From Dyadobacter sp. CECT 9275 (GTDB lineage: Bacteria > Bacteroidota > Bacteroidia > Cytophagales > Spirosomataceae): 64,000 nucleotides of DNA. Positions within the stretch are counted from its first letter, which is position 1; each line of letters starts with the position of its first letter. The stretch spans positions 1,550,001 through 1,614,000 of the forward strand of contig NZ_CAJRAF010000002.1 of NCBI RefSeq assembly GCF_907164905.1. Reading direction: 5' to 3'. The notes under the pieces are model-generated. The model did no database searches and was not told the origin of the DNA. It saw only the letters and a program-made list of their open reading frames with translations. Shown one piece after another: positions 1-8,645 of this stretch. Both the position numbers and the translations under genes were made by a program.

Positions 1-483
1 ACTGAGGTTGAAATGAAAGAGAAAAAAGACCGTGTTGACGATGCCCTGCATGCCACCCGTGCTGCTGTTGAAGAAGGTATCGTAGCAGGTGGTGGTGTTG
101 CCTATATCCGTGCAACTACTGCCCTGGAAGGCTTAACCGGAAACAACGAAGACGAAACAACCGGTATCAACATCATCCGTGTTGCGCTGGAAGCTCCTCT
201 GAGAACCATCGTTTCCAACTCAGGCCAGGAACCATCCGTAGTTGTTCAGAAAGTAAAAGAAGGAACAGGTTCATACGGATACAATGCCAAAGACAATGTT
301 TATACCGACTTGCTGGAAGCTGGTATCATAGATCCTAAAAAAGTTTCACGCCTTGCTTTGGAAAACGCTGCTTCAATCGCAGGTCTTCTATTGACAACTG
401 AATGTGTGATTGCTGACGAACCAGAAGAAAATGCAGCTCCTGCAGGCCATGGCCACGGAGGCGGCATGGGTGGAATGATGTAA
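1..483 (+). CDS. groEL: Chaperonin GroEL, C-terminal part (5' end outside window)
   Basis: The reading frame is open from the first base and ends at TAA 481-483, giving the last 160 residues of the 60 kDa chaperonin. The segment covers the end of the apical/intermediate region and the C-terminal equatorial domain (motifs [32 protein letters not shown]). It closes with the flexible Gly/Met tail [10 protein letters not shown] that lines the folding cavity. GroEL forms the cytosolic double heptamer that folds proteins with GroES and ATP. The internal ATG at 13 is not a start, because homology continues upstream of it. groES would be expected just before the window. A strong hairpin terminator follows at 507-544, so this is the last gene of its transcript. 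Confidence 0.97.
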   Translation, partial: TEVEMKEKKDRVDDALHATRAAVEEGIVAGGGVAYIRATTALEGLTGNNEDETTGINIIRVALEAPLRTIVSNSGQEPSVVVQKVKEGTGSYGYNAKDNVYTDLLEAGIIDPKKVSRLALENAASIAGLLLTTECVIADEPEENAAPAGHGHGGGMGGMM

Positions 484-506
484 TATCAACCACTGCTTTG
501 ATTATA

Positions 507-544
507 CGGAAAAAGCCGGTAGCTATGCTGACCGGCTTTTTCCG
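507..544 (+). terminator. Rho-independent terminator of groEL
   Basis: A 14-bp perfect inverted repeat (507-520 with 531-544) has a 10-nt loop. The stem contains GCCGGT/ACCGGC and an A-run opposite a T-run, the usual intrinsic terminator shape. It begins 23 bases after the groEL stop codon. The A/T flanks would also let it work on the minus strand. Confidence 0.9.
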
Positions 545-578
545 TTAACAATGGATATATTTTCGAAACGGACAGCTC

Positions 579-609
579 AAAAAAATAACCGTCCGGAAAA
601 TCCAGACGG
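579..609 (-). terminator. Probable terminator of the minus-strand ABC ATPase gene
   Basis: The stem CCGTCCGGA (589-597) pairs with TCCAGACGG (601-609), with one mismatch and a 3-nt loop. Read on the minus strand the hairpin is followed by a T-rich run (complement of 579-588). It lies about 100 bases past the stop of the ABC gene at 714 and back to back with the groEL terminator, as expected for convergent genes. Confidence 0.7.
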
Positions 610-713
610 CTATTCACTTTACTCAACGTTATGAAAAACTTCGGCATTATGACGGAGGCTTTTAAAGCAAGTCACACAGTCATAAAAGAAAAACATAACT
701 TTTCGTAAAATTT

Positions 714-1376
714 CTATTCCGACATGCTGCCATCCTGCATCAGCAGCCTCCTGTCGGCCATTTCGGCAAGTTCTTCATTGTGAGTAACAATTACGAATGT
801 GTGCCCGAAATCATCCCTCAGTTTAAAAAAGAGTTTGTGCAGGTCCAGCGCATTCTGAGAGTCCAGGTTGCCACTAGGCTCATCCGCAAGAATGATGGCA
901 GGGCTGTTTAGAAGGGCCCTGGCCACGGCCACCCGCTGCTGTTCTCCGCCCGAAAGCTGCGACGGCAGGTGATTCGCCCGCTCTCTGAGCCCCAATAAGT
1001 CCAGGAGCTCCTTGCCTCTTGACACAATATCTTTTTCTTTTTTCCCACCCTGAATATATCCTGGCATACAAACATTTTCAAGAGCGGTAAACTCTGCCAG
1101 CAGATTATGAAACTGGAAAATAAAACCGATTTTTTCATTCCGGAATCTGGCCAGTTCCTTATCCCTCAGTCCCAGTGCATTGACTCCCTCAATCCATACC
1201 TCCCCGGAGTCGGGCTTGTCAAGTGTACCCAATATTTGCAGAAAAGTGCTTTTTCCGGCTCCGGAAGGGCCAACAATAGCTACAACCTCCCCCTTCCCTA
1301 CTTCCAGGTCAATCCCTTTGAGAACCTGCAGAGATCCATAATTACGTTTGATTCCTTTGGCCTGGAGTAATTTCAT
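714..1376 (-). CDS. ABC transporter ATP-binding protein (LolD/MacB type)
   Basis: This is a 220-residue cytosolic ATPase subunit. Walker A is GPSGAGKST (residues 36-44), the ABC signature LSGGEQQ starts at residue 141, Walker B is IILADEP (161-167), and the H-loop histidine is in VTHNEEL. Length and sequence fit the LolD/MacB/FtsE branch (alternative names: lipoprotein-releasing or macrolide-type export ATPase). These proteins pair with FtsX-like permeases to extract lipoproteins or export substrates. No permease gene is adjacent, so the partner must be encoded elsewhere; the exact substrate cannot be read from the sequence. The gene is transcribed alone, divergent from sucC and convergent with groEL. 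The ATG at 1376 is the only good start. Confidence 0.9.
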   Translation of the reverse strand: MKLLQAKGIKRNYGSLQVLKGIDLEVGKGEVVAIVGPSGAGKSTFLQILGTLDKPDSGEVWIEGVNALGLRDKELARFRNEKIGFIFQFHNLLAEFTALENVCMPGYIQGGKKEKDIVSRGKELLDLLGLRERANHLPSQLSGGEQQRVAVARALLNSPAIILADEPSGNLDSQNALDLHKLFFKLRDDFGHTFVIVTHNEELAEMADRRLLMQDGSMSE

Positions 1377-1464
1377 GAATCGAAAAGATAATTGGGCAAA
1401 AAACTACCCCCGTTTTGATTAATTCCTTAATTTGCCGTGAAAATACCAATTTACTTTTATACTC

Positions 1465-2688
1465 ATGAATATTCACGAATATCAAGGCAAAAGCGTTCTC
1501 AAAAAATATGGTGTACGTATTCAGGAAGGGCTTGTTGCAGACACTCCTGACAAAGCTGTAGAAGTTGCGCGTGAGCTAAGCCAGCAAACTGGTACCAAGT
1601 GGTATGTGGTTAAATCACAGATACATGCCGGTGGCCGTGGAAAAGGCAAGATTGTAGGCACCGAACAGCGCGGTGTAGCACTTGCAAAATCAGTAGAGGA
1701 TGTCCGCACGATATCGAACAACATTCTTGGAAAAGTGCTTGTTACGCATCAGACCGGCCCGGATGGTAAGCGTGTAAATAAGGTTCTTATAGCAGAAGAT
1801 GTATACTACCCTGGCCCGAGTGAACCCAAAGAATACTATTTGTCGATCCTGCTGGACCGCGCCCAGAACCGGAACGTGATCATGGCAAGTACAGAAGGTG
1901 GTATGGATATTGAGGAGGTTGCAGAACATACTCCCGAAAAAATAATGAAAGAGTGGATCGACCCGCGTGTTGGTCTGCAGCCGTTCCAGGCTCGTAAGGT
2001 AGCCTTTGCTCTGGGCCTGGAAGGAGATGCTTTTAAGGAAATGGTGAAATTTATCACCTCTCTTTACAAAGCTTACGTTGAAAGTGATTCTTCCATGTTT
2101 GAAATAAATCCGGTTCTGAAAACATCGGATAACAAAATTCTTGCTGTTGATGCAAAGGTGGACCTGGACGACAACGCGCTTTTCCGCCACCCCGAACTCG
2201 CAGAAATGCGTGATACCAATGAGGAAGATCCTCTGGAGGTGGAAGCTGGTGCCAACAACCTGAACTATGTAAAACTTGACGGTAACGTGGGTTGTATGGT
2301 AAATGGTGCAGGTCTGGCCATGGCAACCATGGACCTTATTAAGTTATCAGGTGGAGAACCTGCTAACTTCCTGGATGTTGGGGGTGGTGCAAATGCAAGA
2401 ACTGTTGAAGCTGGTTTCCGTATCATCCTGAAAGATCCTAATGTTAAAGCGATCCTGATCAATATCTTTGGAGGTATCGTTCGTTGTGACCGTGTGGCTG
2501 CCGGTGTTGTGGAAGCATACAAAGCAATTGGTGAAATTCCCGTACCAATTATCGTTCGTTTGCAGGGTACAAATGCAGAGGAAGGAGCACGGATTATCAA
2601 CGAATCAGGCTTGAAAGTTCAGTCTGCTATTGAATTTAAGGAAGCTGCTGCGAAGGTTTCAGAAGTTTTAGCAGAACTTGGCGTATAA
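1465..2688 (+). CDS. sucC: Succinyl-CoA synthetase (ADP-forming) beta subunit
   Basis: This is the TCA-cycle enzyme subunit that, with SucD, converts succinyl-CoA and ADP/GDP to succinate and ATP/GTP. The 407-residue protein starts with the family signature MNIHEYQGK and has an ATP-grasp fold (KSQIHAGGRGKGK, EINPV) and the C-terminal ligase domain (GGGANARTVEAGFRI, INIFGGIVRCD). It is slightly longer than the E. coli protein (about 388). The gene stands alone: a strong terminator follows within 15 bases, and sucD is not next to it, unlike the sucCD operon of proteobacteria. The separate arrangement occurs in Bacteroidota. Confidence 0.97.
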   Translation: MNIHEYQGKSVLKKYGVRIQEGLVADTPDKAVEVARELSQQTGTKWYVVKSQIHAGGRGKGKIVGTEQRGVALAKSVEDVRTISNNILGKVLVTHQTGPDGKRVNKVLIAEDVYYPGPSEPKEYYLSILLDRAQNRNVIMASTEGGMDIEEVAEHTPEKIMKEWIDPRVGLQPFQARKVAFALGLEGDAFKEMVKFITSLYKAYVESDSSMFEINPVLKTSDNKILAVDAKVDLDDNALFRHPELAEMRDTNEEDPLEVEAGANNLNYVKLDGNVGCMVNGAGLAMATMDLIKLSGGEPANFLDVGGGANARTVEAGFRIILKDPNVKAILINIFGGIVRCDRVAAGVVEAYKAIGEIPVPIIVRLQGTNAEEGARIINESGLKVQSAIEFKEAAAKVSEVLAELGV

Positions 2689-2701
2689 AAATACAAAGCA
2701 T

Positions 2702-2735
2702 AAAAAAAGGACGGCTGCATAACCGTCCTTTTTTT
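2702..2735 (+). terminator. Rho-independent terminator of sucC
   Basis: A perfect 13-bp inverted repeat (2702-2714 with 2723-2735) has an 8-nt loop. The GC core GGACGG/CCGTCC is flanked by an A-run and a matching T-run. It starts 13 bases past the sucC stop. Confidence 0.93.
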
Positions 2736-2753
2736 ATGCCCACCCAACAAGAG

Positions 2754-2761
2754 TAATTTTG
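2754..2761 (+). promoter_or_regulatory. Candidate -7 element (TAnnTTTG) for the CotH gene
   Basis: TAATTTTG matches the Bacteroidota -7 consensus exactly and lies about 90 bases before the start codon at 2853. The expected -33 position falls in the T-run of the sucC terminator, so the upstream element is poor. The call rests on the -7 match and its position alone. Confidence 0.4.
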
Positions 2762-2852
2762 CGCCGGGAACAACTTATATGACAATAACTTGTAGTATTT
2801 TTTAATAGTTCAATCCCCCGGTTCATTCTTCAAGGAATTTTCTACGGAATGT

Positions 2853-5111
2853 ATGGCTTTGAAATCTCAACGTTATAACGGCGTCAGTACCGGCACTATC
2901 CTTTTTGCCGCTTTCAGTTTGTTGTTGCTTAACCTCTCACAGGCACAAACACAACAGACCAACCTTCCCACCTTGGTTATCACCACTACCGACAATCAGC
3001 CTGTGGATAGCAAGGATGATTACCGTACGGGAACCCTGACGGTCCTTGCGCAGGGAGAAACAGATGGTATCTATAACGGTGCCATCCAAATCAAAGGCAG
3101 GGGGAATTCGACCTGGAATTTCAACAAAAAACCTTACCGCATCAAGCTCGACACCAAAACGAAGCTGCTAGGCATGAATGCAAATGCCAAAGATTGGGTG
3201 TTGCTGGCTAACTTTGCAGACAAAACTTTACTTAGAAATGCATTAGCATTTGAGTTGGGCAAATTCATAGGAATGCCTTTTTCAAATTCGTATAGACTTG
3301 TAGATGTTTATCTCAACAACGAATTCCTGGGTAACTACACACTTACCGACCAGGTTGAAACAGCACCGGACCGGGTTAACTTATCTGGCGGCGATGGCTC
3401 GGAAACGTCGGAAGGCTTTTTTCTGGAACAGGACGGCTTTGCCAGCGATGCGACGGAAACCTCTTGGTTTCAGACCACTTCAAAACAAATACGGTTCGTC
3501 ATTAAAGACCCTGACGATGAGGACATTACTCAGCAGCAAAAAGATGACATTAAAGGTTACATGGACCAGTATGAGGGCAAATTGTTTTCCGAAGATTTTA
3601 AGGACGCCACAAATGGGTACCGCCCTAAGGTAGATATGGCCTCGCTCGTGAACTGGTACCTGGCCAGTGAGATCACCGGCAATCCAGATGCTTTCTGGAG
3701 CACCTATATGTTCAAAAAAACAAACGAGGGCAAATTGTATTATGGCCCGTTATGGGATTTTGACATTTCATTTAACAATGACACAAGGATTGGTTCCAGT
3801 ACTTACCGGAGGATGTCTGACGTGGCCCATGAGAATAAGACCTATATCCGGCAATATCTGGAAGATGACCAATTCTTTCTTGCCCTCCGTACTCGATGGA
3901 AACAGCTGCAAACGGATGGTCTCAAAGCTCATTTACTTTCCAAATTAACCAGCCTGAAACAACAGATAAATGATTCTCAGCAGCTTAATTTCCAAAAATG
4001 GGACATTCTCAATACCATCGTTTATCTGGAGCTGTGGGCACGGGGAAGCTACAGTGCCGAGACCGACTTTCTGACCAGTTACATTGAAAATCATATTGAC
4101 TGGCTTGACAGAGAAATTAACGGACCAGATACAAAATACTACTATAAACTTGAAAATCAGACCAACCAGAAAGCGCTGGCTACAGGGTCGGTTTTTGAAG
4201 GACTAACCCGGATTGTTCAAAAGGATTATACTTCCGATCAGAGCTATCAATGGGACATCACGAACCTCAACAACGGCTTTTTCAAAATAAAAAACCGGTC
4301 AACCGGGAAAATACTTACGGCGCCTACCGGTAAGCTTCAGCTTTACCTGGATGACGACACACCGGGCAGTCTTTACCAGCAATGGCGCCTTACTGACACG
4401 GAGATTAATAAATATGCACTTGTGAACCGCATGACGGGCATGTCGGCCGATAACCGTGGTGCAACCGGTGACAATGACCAGATTACCCAGGAAGACAAAA
4501 CGCTCGGAAGCGCTAGCCAGCAGTGGCGTTTAACGGCGCTGGATGAAAAACCCGCTGATGCCCTTCCCTTGTATATCTCAGGCTTGAAAGCTGTTAAAAC
4601 AGCAAATGAAGTGCGGTTGAGCTGGGAAGTTTACTCCCAAAAAAACGGACAAGGCTTTGAAGTTCAACGCGTTTATGCCGACAAAAATAAACTTCCGGTA
4701 ACGCTCGGTTCGGTACCTTTAAGGGACGACGCACTTGGCAGGTACACTTTCACCGATAAAAATCCGCTGTCCGGCATCAATTATTACAGGCTCAAACAAA
4801 TAGATAAAGACGGCAGGTTCGAGTTCAGCCGGGTGGTTGCAATCCATATCCAGGAACTTGACCAGCTTACGGTCTCCCCCTCTCCTGCTACGGACATGGT
4901 CCGTCTGACTTTCCTGGCTGCCAAGGAAGGTACCGGCAAAATGGAAATATGGAATACCAGCGGTCAGCAGGTAAAGGAAGCTGAGCTATCGATAAAAAAT
5001 GGTTTTAATTCGGCAAGATTGGATATTTCTCGGCTCAATGCAGGCCTTTACCTCGTCAAACTCAAAACCGGAGATCAGATGCAGGTTCAAAAAATCATCA
5101 AAACGCCTTAG
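2853..5111 (+). CDS. Secreted CotH-domain protein with ricin-like domain and T9SS sorting signal
   Basis: The protein has 752 residues. A signal peptide (about residues 1-32, ending SQAQ) precedes a CotH-type domain (about 60-330: RGNSTWNFNKKPYRIKL, then DWVLLANFADKT and GNYTLTDQVE). CotH is a secreted kinase-fold family known from Bacillus spore coats and fungal invasins. Next comes a ricin/beta-trefoil-like region (about 430-570) with repeated QQWRLT and sugar-binding-like repeats. A beta-sandwich linker follows, and the last 75 residues look like a type A T9SS sorting domain (VSPSPATDMVRL ... GLYLVKLKTGDQMQVQKIIK). It is thus expected to be exported through the outer membrane and anchored or released. 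Whether it phosphorylates proteins is unknown. The stop codon overlaps the end of the convergent GntP gene by 4 bases. Confidence 0.88.
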   Translation: MALKSQRYNGVSTGTILFAAFSLLLLNLSQAQTQQTNLPTLVITTTDNQPVDSKDDYRTGTLTVLAQGETDGIYNGAIQIKGRGNSTWNFNKKPYRIKLDTKTKLLGMNANAKDWVLLANFADKTLLRNALAFELGKFIGMPFSNSYRLVDVYLNNEFLGNYTLTDQVETAPDRVNLSGGDGSETSEGFFLEQDGFASDATETSWFQTTSKQIRFVIKDPDDEDITQQQKDDIKGYMDQYEGKLFSEDFKDATNGYRPKVDMASLVNWYLASEITGNPDAFWSTYMFKKTNEGKLYYGPLWDFDISFNNDTRIGSSTYRRMSDVAHENKTYIRQYLEDDQFFLALRTRWKQLQTDGLKAHLLSKLTSLKQQINDSQQLNFQKWDILNTIVYLELWARGSYSAETDFLTSYIENHIDWLDREINGPDTKYYYKLENQTNQKALATGSVFEGLTRIVQKDYTSDQSYQWDITNLNNGFFKIKNRSTGKILTAPTGKLQLYLDDDTPGSLYQQWRLTDTEINKYALVNRMTGMSADNRGATGDNDQITQEDKTLGSASQQWRLTALDEKPADALPLYISGLKAVKTANEVRLSWEVYSQKNGQGFEVQRVYADKNKLPVTLGSVPLRDDALGRYTFTDKNPLSGINYYRLKQIDKDGRFEFSRVVAIHIQELDQLTVSPSPATDMVRLTFLAAKEGTGKMEIWNTSGQQVKEAELSIKNGFNSARLDISRLNAGLYLVKLKTGDQMQVQKIIKTP

Positions 5112-6439
5112 GCCAGCAGGGCATACAGCAGCATGGTAGCCGCAAAACTTACCAGTCCCTGCAGGCCGGTAAGGACGGTATGGCTTTTATAAGTATCGGT
5201 AGGTGAAATTCCGGTAAATTGCGAAACTACCCAATACCATGCATCATTGGTGTGTGAAACCATCATGGCGCCACTTCCCACTGCCATTACCAGAAGACCC
5301 GTATGGATAGCGGAAACAAACCCCATAGATACCAGCAACGGAGCCAGAATACTCGTCGTAAGCACCATGGCAGAGGTAGTTGACCCTTGTGCAGTTTTAA
5401 AAAAAGCAGCGATCAGAAATGCGATTACCAGCAAATAACCTCCGGACATTTCATTGTTGATCAGCCAGTTACTTACCAGATGTTTTAATTCCGTTTCCTT
5501 CAGTACCGCTCCGAAAGCACCTCCCGCACCCACCAGTACCAGCGTGGTACCACAATGTTCGATCCCATTTTTAAAACAGGCTATCATTTTTTCGGCAGGC
5601 TTTTCCGGAAACAGGGAATAGCTGAAAAATATGGCCAGCAGGAACGATATGAGAGGACTTCCAAAGAAAGTGAGCCATTCCGCCAGCTTTGCCGGAAAAT
5701 GGAGTATGTTCCCGGCTGAGGCCAGCGTTATCAGAACGATAGGTAGCAGTATAGGCATAAATGCCTTCCAGGCCGGAGGCAATTGCAGGGATACAGCATC
5801 AACATGTTCATTATCACCATTTTCCTGAATCGTAATTTTGCTACCATACTTACCGGCAAACCAGGCAGAAAGAAACAGATTCGGGAGGGATACTATAAGG
5901 CCCAGTATGATAACGATCCCCATCGAATCTGAAATACCCAAATTCCCCGCAGCAGAAACCGGCCCGGGTGTGGGAGGCACCAACGTATGAGTTGCAAAAA
6001 GACCTCCGGAAAGCGCCAAAGCGATCGTCCCAAGAGACCTGCCCGTCCGTTTGGCCACGATTCTGTTAAGTTTGTGAAGGATGATAAATCCCGAATCACA
6101 AAAAACCGGAATCCCGACTATTGCACCTATAACAGCCATTGCAAAAGTAGGCCGTTTGGCTCCGAACAGTTTTAAGATCACATCAGCTACCTTGACAGCC
6201 GCACCGGATTTATCAAGAATGGCCCCTATTACACATCCCAGGATCACCATCAGCCCTATTTTCGCCATCAGTTCACCAAAACCTTTGCCGATTGTTTCGG
6301 CGAGTTTGTCAACCGGTAACCCTGCCGCAATGCCTACACCCAACGCGGCCAGCAGCAGGCCCGTCAGCGGATGTAGTTTAAATACAGTTGAACTCAGAAT
6401 TATAAACGCAATGGCAAGGAAAACAATAAGGACGATCAT
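5108..6439 (-). CDS. GntP-family permease (gluconate or related sugar-acid importer)
   Basis: This 443-residue protein with about 12 membrane segments belongs to the GntP family of proton-coupled symporters. Family features include the N-terminal LHPLTGLLLAALGVGIAAGL region, VFCDSGFIIL, and the TLVPPTPGPVSAA motif conserved in gluconate and related permeases. The cytoplasmic-membrane transporter should import gluconate, 2-keto-gluconate, glycerate or a similar acid; substrate cannot be told from sequence. It lies 34 bases downstream of a secreted esterase on the same strand and probably shares its mRNA, which suggests uptake of an acid released outside the cytoplasm. No gluconate kinase is next to it. 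Confidence 0.9.
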   Translation of the reverse strand: MIVLIVFLAIAFIILSSTVFKLHPLTGLLLAALGVGIAAGLPVDKLAETIGKGFGELMAKIGLMVILGCVIGAILDKSGAAVKVADVILKLFGAKRPTFAMAVIGAIVGIPVFCDSGFIILHKLNRIVAKRTGRSLGTIALALSGGLFATHTLVPPTPGPVSAAGNLGISDSMGIVIILGLIVSLPNLFLSAWFAGKYGSKITIQENGDNEHVDAVSLQLPPAWKAFMPILLPIVLITLASAGNILHFPAKLAEWLTFFGSPLISFLLAIFFSYSLFPEKPAEKMIACFKNGIEHCGTTLVLVGAGGAFGAVLKETELKHLVSNWLINNEMSGGYLLVIAFLIAAFFKTAQGSTTSAMVLTTSILAPLLVSMGFVSAIHTGLLVMAVGSGAMMVSHTNDAWYWVVSQFTGISPTDTYKSHTVLTGLQGLVSFAATMLLYALLA

Positions 6440-6473
6440 CTGATACTTAAAAGCTGAAAAATAATTTGCCGGA

Positions 6474-7637
6474 TTACAAAAGGCTCATAACCGCCTCGTT
6501 ACCCATTACTGCATTGGCTGGCCTGGGATGAGCCTTATCAAAAACTTCCAGCTCCTTCTGATCCAGTACCTTTACCTGGCTTTCATCTATATTACCCTTA
6601 TCATCCGTTACAGCCTTCAGGTCCAACCCAATGTATTTGGCCAGGAATGGGTACATCGCCTTTCTTTTGCTCGGCCCATAATCATGCTTTTCATCTGGCA
6701 AATGTACATTTTCAACATTTCCGGCTTTGCCATAAAGGCTATAGATACCGCGTATGTAGGGATATTCCAGATCAGGCGTATGCTTGGTCCAGTCGGCTCC
6801 GTCAGATATCAGCAGCATGGGGCGAGGTGCCGTTAATGACGCAATCTGCACATTGTTAGTCTGGTAATCACCTTTTTTATGAATGGGAAGCCCGCTCTCG
6901 CAGACACAGCCGCCGAAGAAATGAGCAGAAACCATTACACAGGGAACAGCAACTTTAACGCGGTTATCCAAAGCCGCCAGAATGAATGTCTGGGTACCTC
7001 CTCCCGACTCACCTGTAACAGCGATGCGTTTAGGATCCACACCGGGCAAAGATTCCAAAAAATCAAGCGCCCGGATGGAATTGATTGTCTGGAGCTTCAA
7101 TCCTTTTGCCATAGAATGTTCACACTGCCGGGAGTCGCCCTGGCCAACCATATCCCACACAAAAACCACGGCCCCCATCCGCGCGAGTGTACCGCAACGT
7201 TTCTGGGTCTGTTCCCTGAAACGTCCCTGAGGATTGTCTCCGTGCCCGTGCGGACAAAGTATCCCTGCGTAGGATTTTTGCTGTTTGGTCGGCCGGTAAA
7301 GATTGCCGGTAACATAAAAGCCAGGCATGCTTTCAAAAAAAACCTTTTCAATGGTATATCCGTCCATCACCATTTTGCCATAAATGGTTGGTTTGGATTT
7401 CGGCTTGGGAGGCAATACCTGTAACCCCATGCCCTCGCGGAGCTGTGCTCTGATCTGCTCCGCCCTGCTGGTCCACTCCGCCTTGGTATGATAAGTATTA
7501 TTTGCCAGAAACATTTTACCCTGCTCTTCGGTAAAATAAGCACCCTGGCAGAGTTCCGACTTCTGGGCTGTTACAACGGTAACTGAGAGTATTGCTACAA
7601 AAAGTGAGGAATAGAGCGTCTTCATAAATCCAGACAT
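6474..7637 (-). CDS. Secreted alpha/beta hydrolase (acetylxylan-esterase-like)
   Basis: The gene encodes 387 residues with a signal peptide (VVTAQ cleavage region). The ATG at 7625 gives a more typical signal peptide (MKTLYSSLF) than the one at 7637; either is possible. The alpha/beta hydrolase core has the nucleophile elbow GESGGG (VTGESGGGTQ), a probable catalytic Asp in LISDGADW and His in EKHDYGPS. Its closest known relatives are acetylxylan-esterase-type (AXE1/CE7-like) and dienelactone-hydrolase-type proteins that deacylate plant polysaccharides in the periplasm. The PHGHGDNPQGRF segment is typical of the Bacteroidota secreted group. It is followed by the GntP permease gene, probably in one transcript. 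The actual ester is unknown. Confidence 0.82.
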   Translation of the reverse strand: MSGFMKTLYSSLFVAILSVTVVTAQKSELCQGAYFTEEQGKMFLANNTYHTKAEWTSRAEQIRAQLREGMGLQVLPPKPKSKPTIYGKMVMDGYTIEKVFFESMPGFYVTGNLYRPTKQQKSYAGILCPHGHGDNPQGRFREQTQKRCGTLARMGAVVFVWDMVGQGDSRQCEHSMAKGLKLQTINSIRALDFLESLPGVDPKRIAVTGESGGGTQTFILAALDNRVKVAVPCVMVSAHFFGGCVCESGLPIHKKGDYQTNNVQIASLTAPRPMLLISDGADWTKHTPDLEYPYIRGIYSLYGKAGNVENVHLPDEKHDYGPSKRKAMYPFLAKYIGLDLKAVTDDKGNIDESQVKVLDQKELEVFDKAHPRPANAVMGNEAVMSLL

Positions 7638-7724
7638 GGTATTGTTTTATCTTTTGAAAAAGGCCGGTCAATACTTTTAATACTGGATTTGACAGATAAA
7701 ATACGCCTCGATTCGGATAATAAA

Positions 7725-8600
7725 TCAGGGAACGGCTATTTTGATATATTTCTCTACGATCTCCGCCTCCAGGCTTTTGATTTCTCCAATGTATTCGCCG
7801 TCGATCTGAAAATGCATATCTCTGTCAAGGCATTCGATCAGTGCCTTTTTGACGGAAATGATTTGCATAATTTCCGGATTGAAATCCGTATTGCCCGTAA
7901 GAACTTTGGCAGTTTCAATAAAATCGAGTTTCCTGGCAATGACGAGCTCAAAAAAACCATCAGAAATATTGCCCACCGGATTGATACTTACACCCGTACC
8001 ATACTTCCTCGCATTCGCAATAATAACGATCATCACATCCGTTTCAATCACCTCCTGAGGAGTTGTAATGCGTACTTCAAAATTATGATGTTCCCCTAAA
8101 GTTTTCAGCATTTCCCTGGCATAGCCAATTTTGCCTCGACTTTCACCTTGCTCGTAATTTTTCACAAGAAGCGCATTTAATCCTACATCACTCAGGTGCA
8201 GACTGATTTCCCCATTGATAGAAACCGCATCTATTTCCACAAAATTCTCTCCTAAGGCGGCTTTAAGCGCATCTGGGATGGAGGTTGGCAGTCCGAAATC
8301 CACCGCCAGCCCGTTGGCAGACCCTACCGGAAGAATTCCCAAAACCGGCCCCCTCCCATGAATGGCCTGGGCAACCATGGAAATGGTGCCGTCTCCACCG
8401 GCAACTATTACTCTTTCCGGTTTGACATGATCCACCAATTCACAAATCTGATCAGCGTCCCTATCTCCTGTTGTCTGGTAAATCCTCAAATCAAACTCCT
8501 CATTTTTAGCAGCTTCAATCGCTTGTTCAAAAATTTCGTCCTTATCGGTACCTCCTGATATGGGGTTCACAACTAACAAAACCTTTCGTTCTGAAAACAT
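7725..8600 (-). CDS. Diacylglycerol kinase family lipid kinase (YegS/DgkB-like)
   Basis: This cytosolic or membrane-associated protein of 291 residues contains the DAGK catalytic signature: NPISGG near the N-terminus, GGDGTISMV, and GSANGLAVDFGLP in the nucleotide-binding domain, then the C-terminal lipid-binding beta-sandwich (QIDGEYIGEIKS). Relatives phosphorylate diacylglycerol (DgkB) or phosphatidylglycerol (YegS), and some phosphorylate sphingoid bases, which matters because many Bacteroidota make sphingolipids. The gene is divergent from the App1-type phosphatase gene with only 45 bases between the two start codons, so the pair shares one regulatory region. Exact lipid substrate unknown. 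Confidence 0.9.
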   Translation of the reverse strand: MFSERKVLLVVNPISGGTDKDEIFEQAIEAAKNEEFDLRIYQTTGDRDADQICELVDHVKPERVIVAGGDGTISMVAQAIHGRGPVLGILPVGSANGLAVDFGLPTSIPDALKAALGENFVEIDAVSINGEISLHLSDVGLNALLVKNYEQGESRGKIGYAREMLKTLGEHHNFEVRITTPQEVIETDVMIVIIANARKYGTGVSINPVGNISDGFFELVIARKLDFIETAKVLTGNTDFNPEIMQIISVKKALIECLDRDMHFQIDGEYIGEIKSLEAEIVEKYIKIAVP

Positions 8601-8645
8601 ATTGTATAAATTAGGGATTTAAAGGCCGAGGTTTAAAGATAGTGT

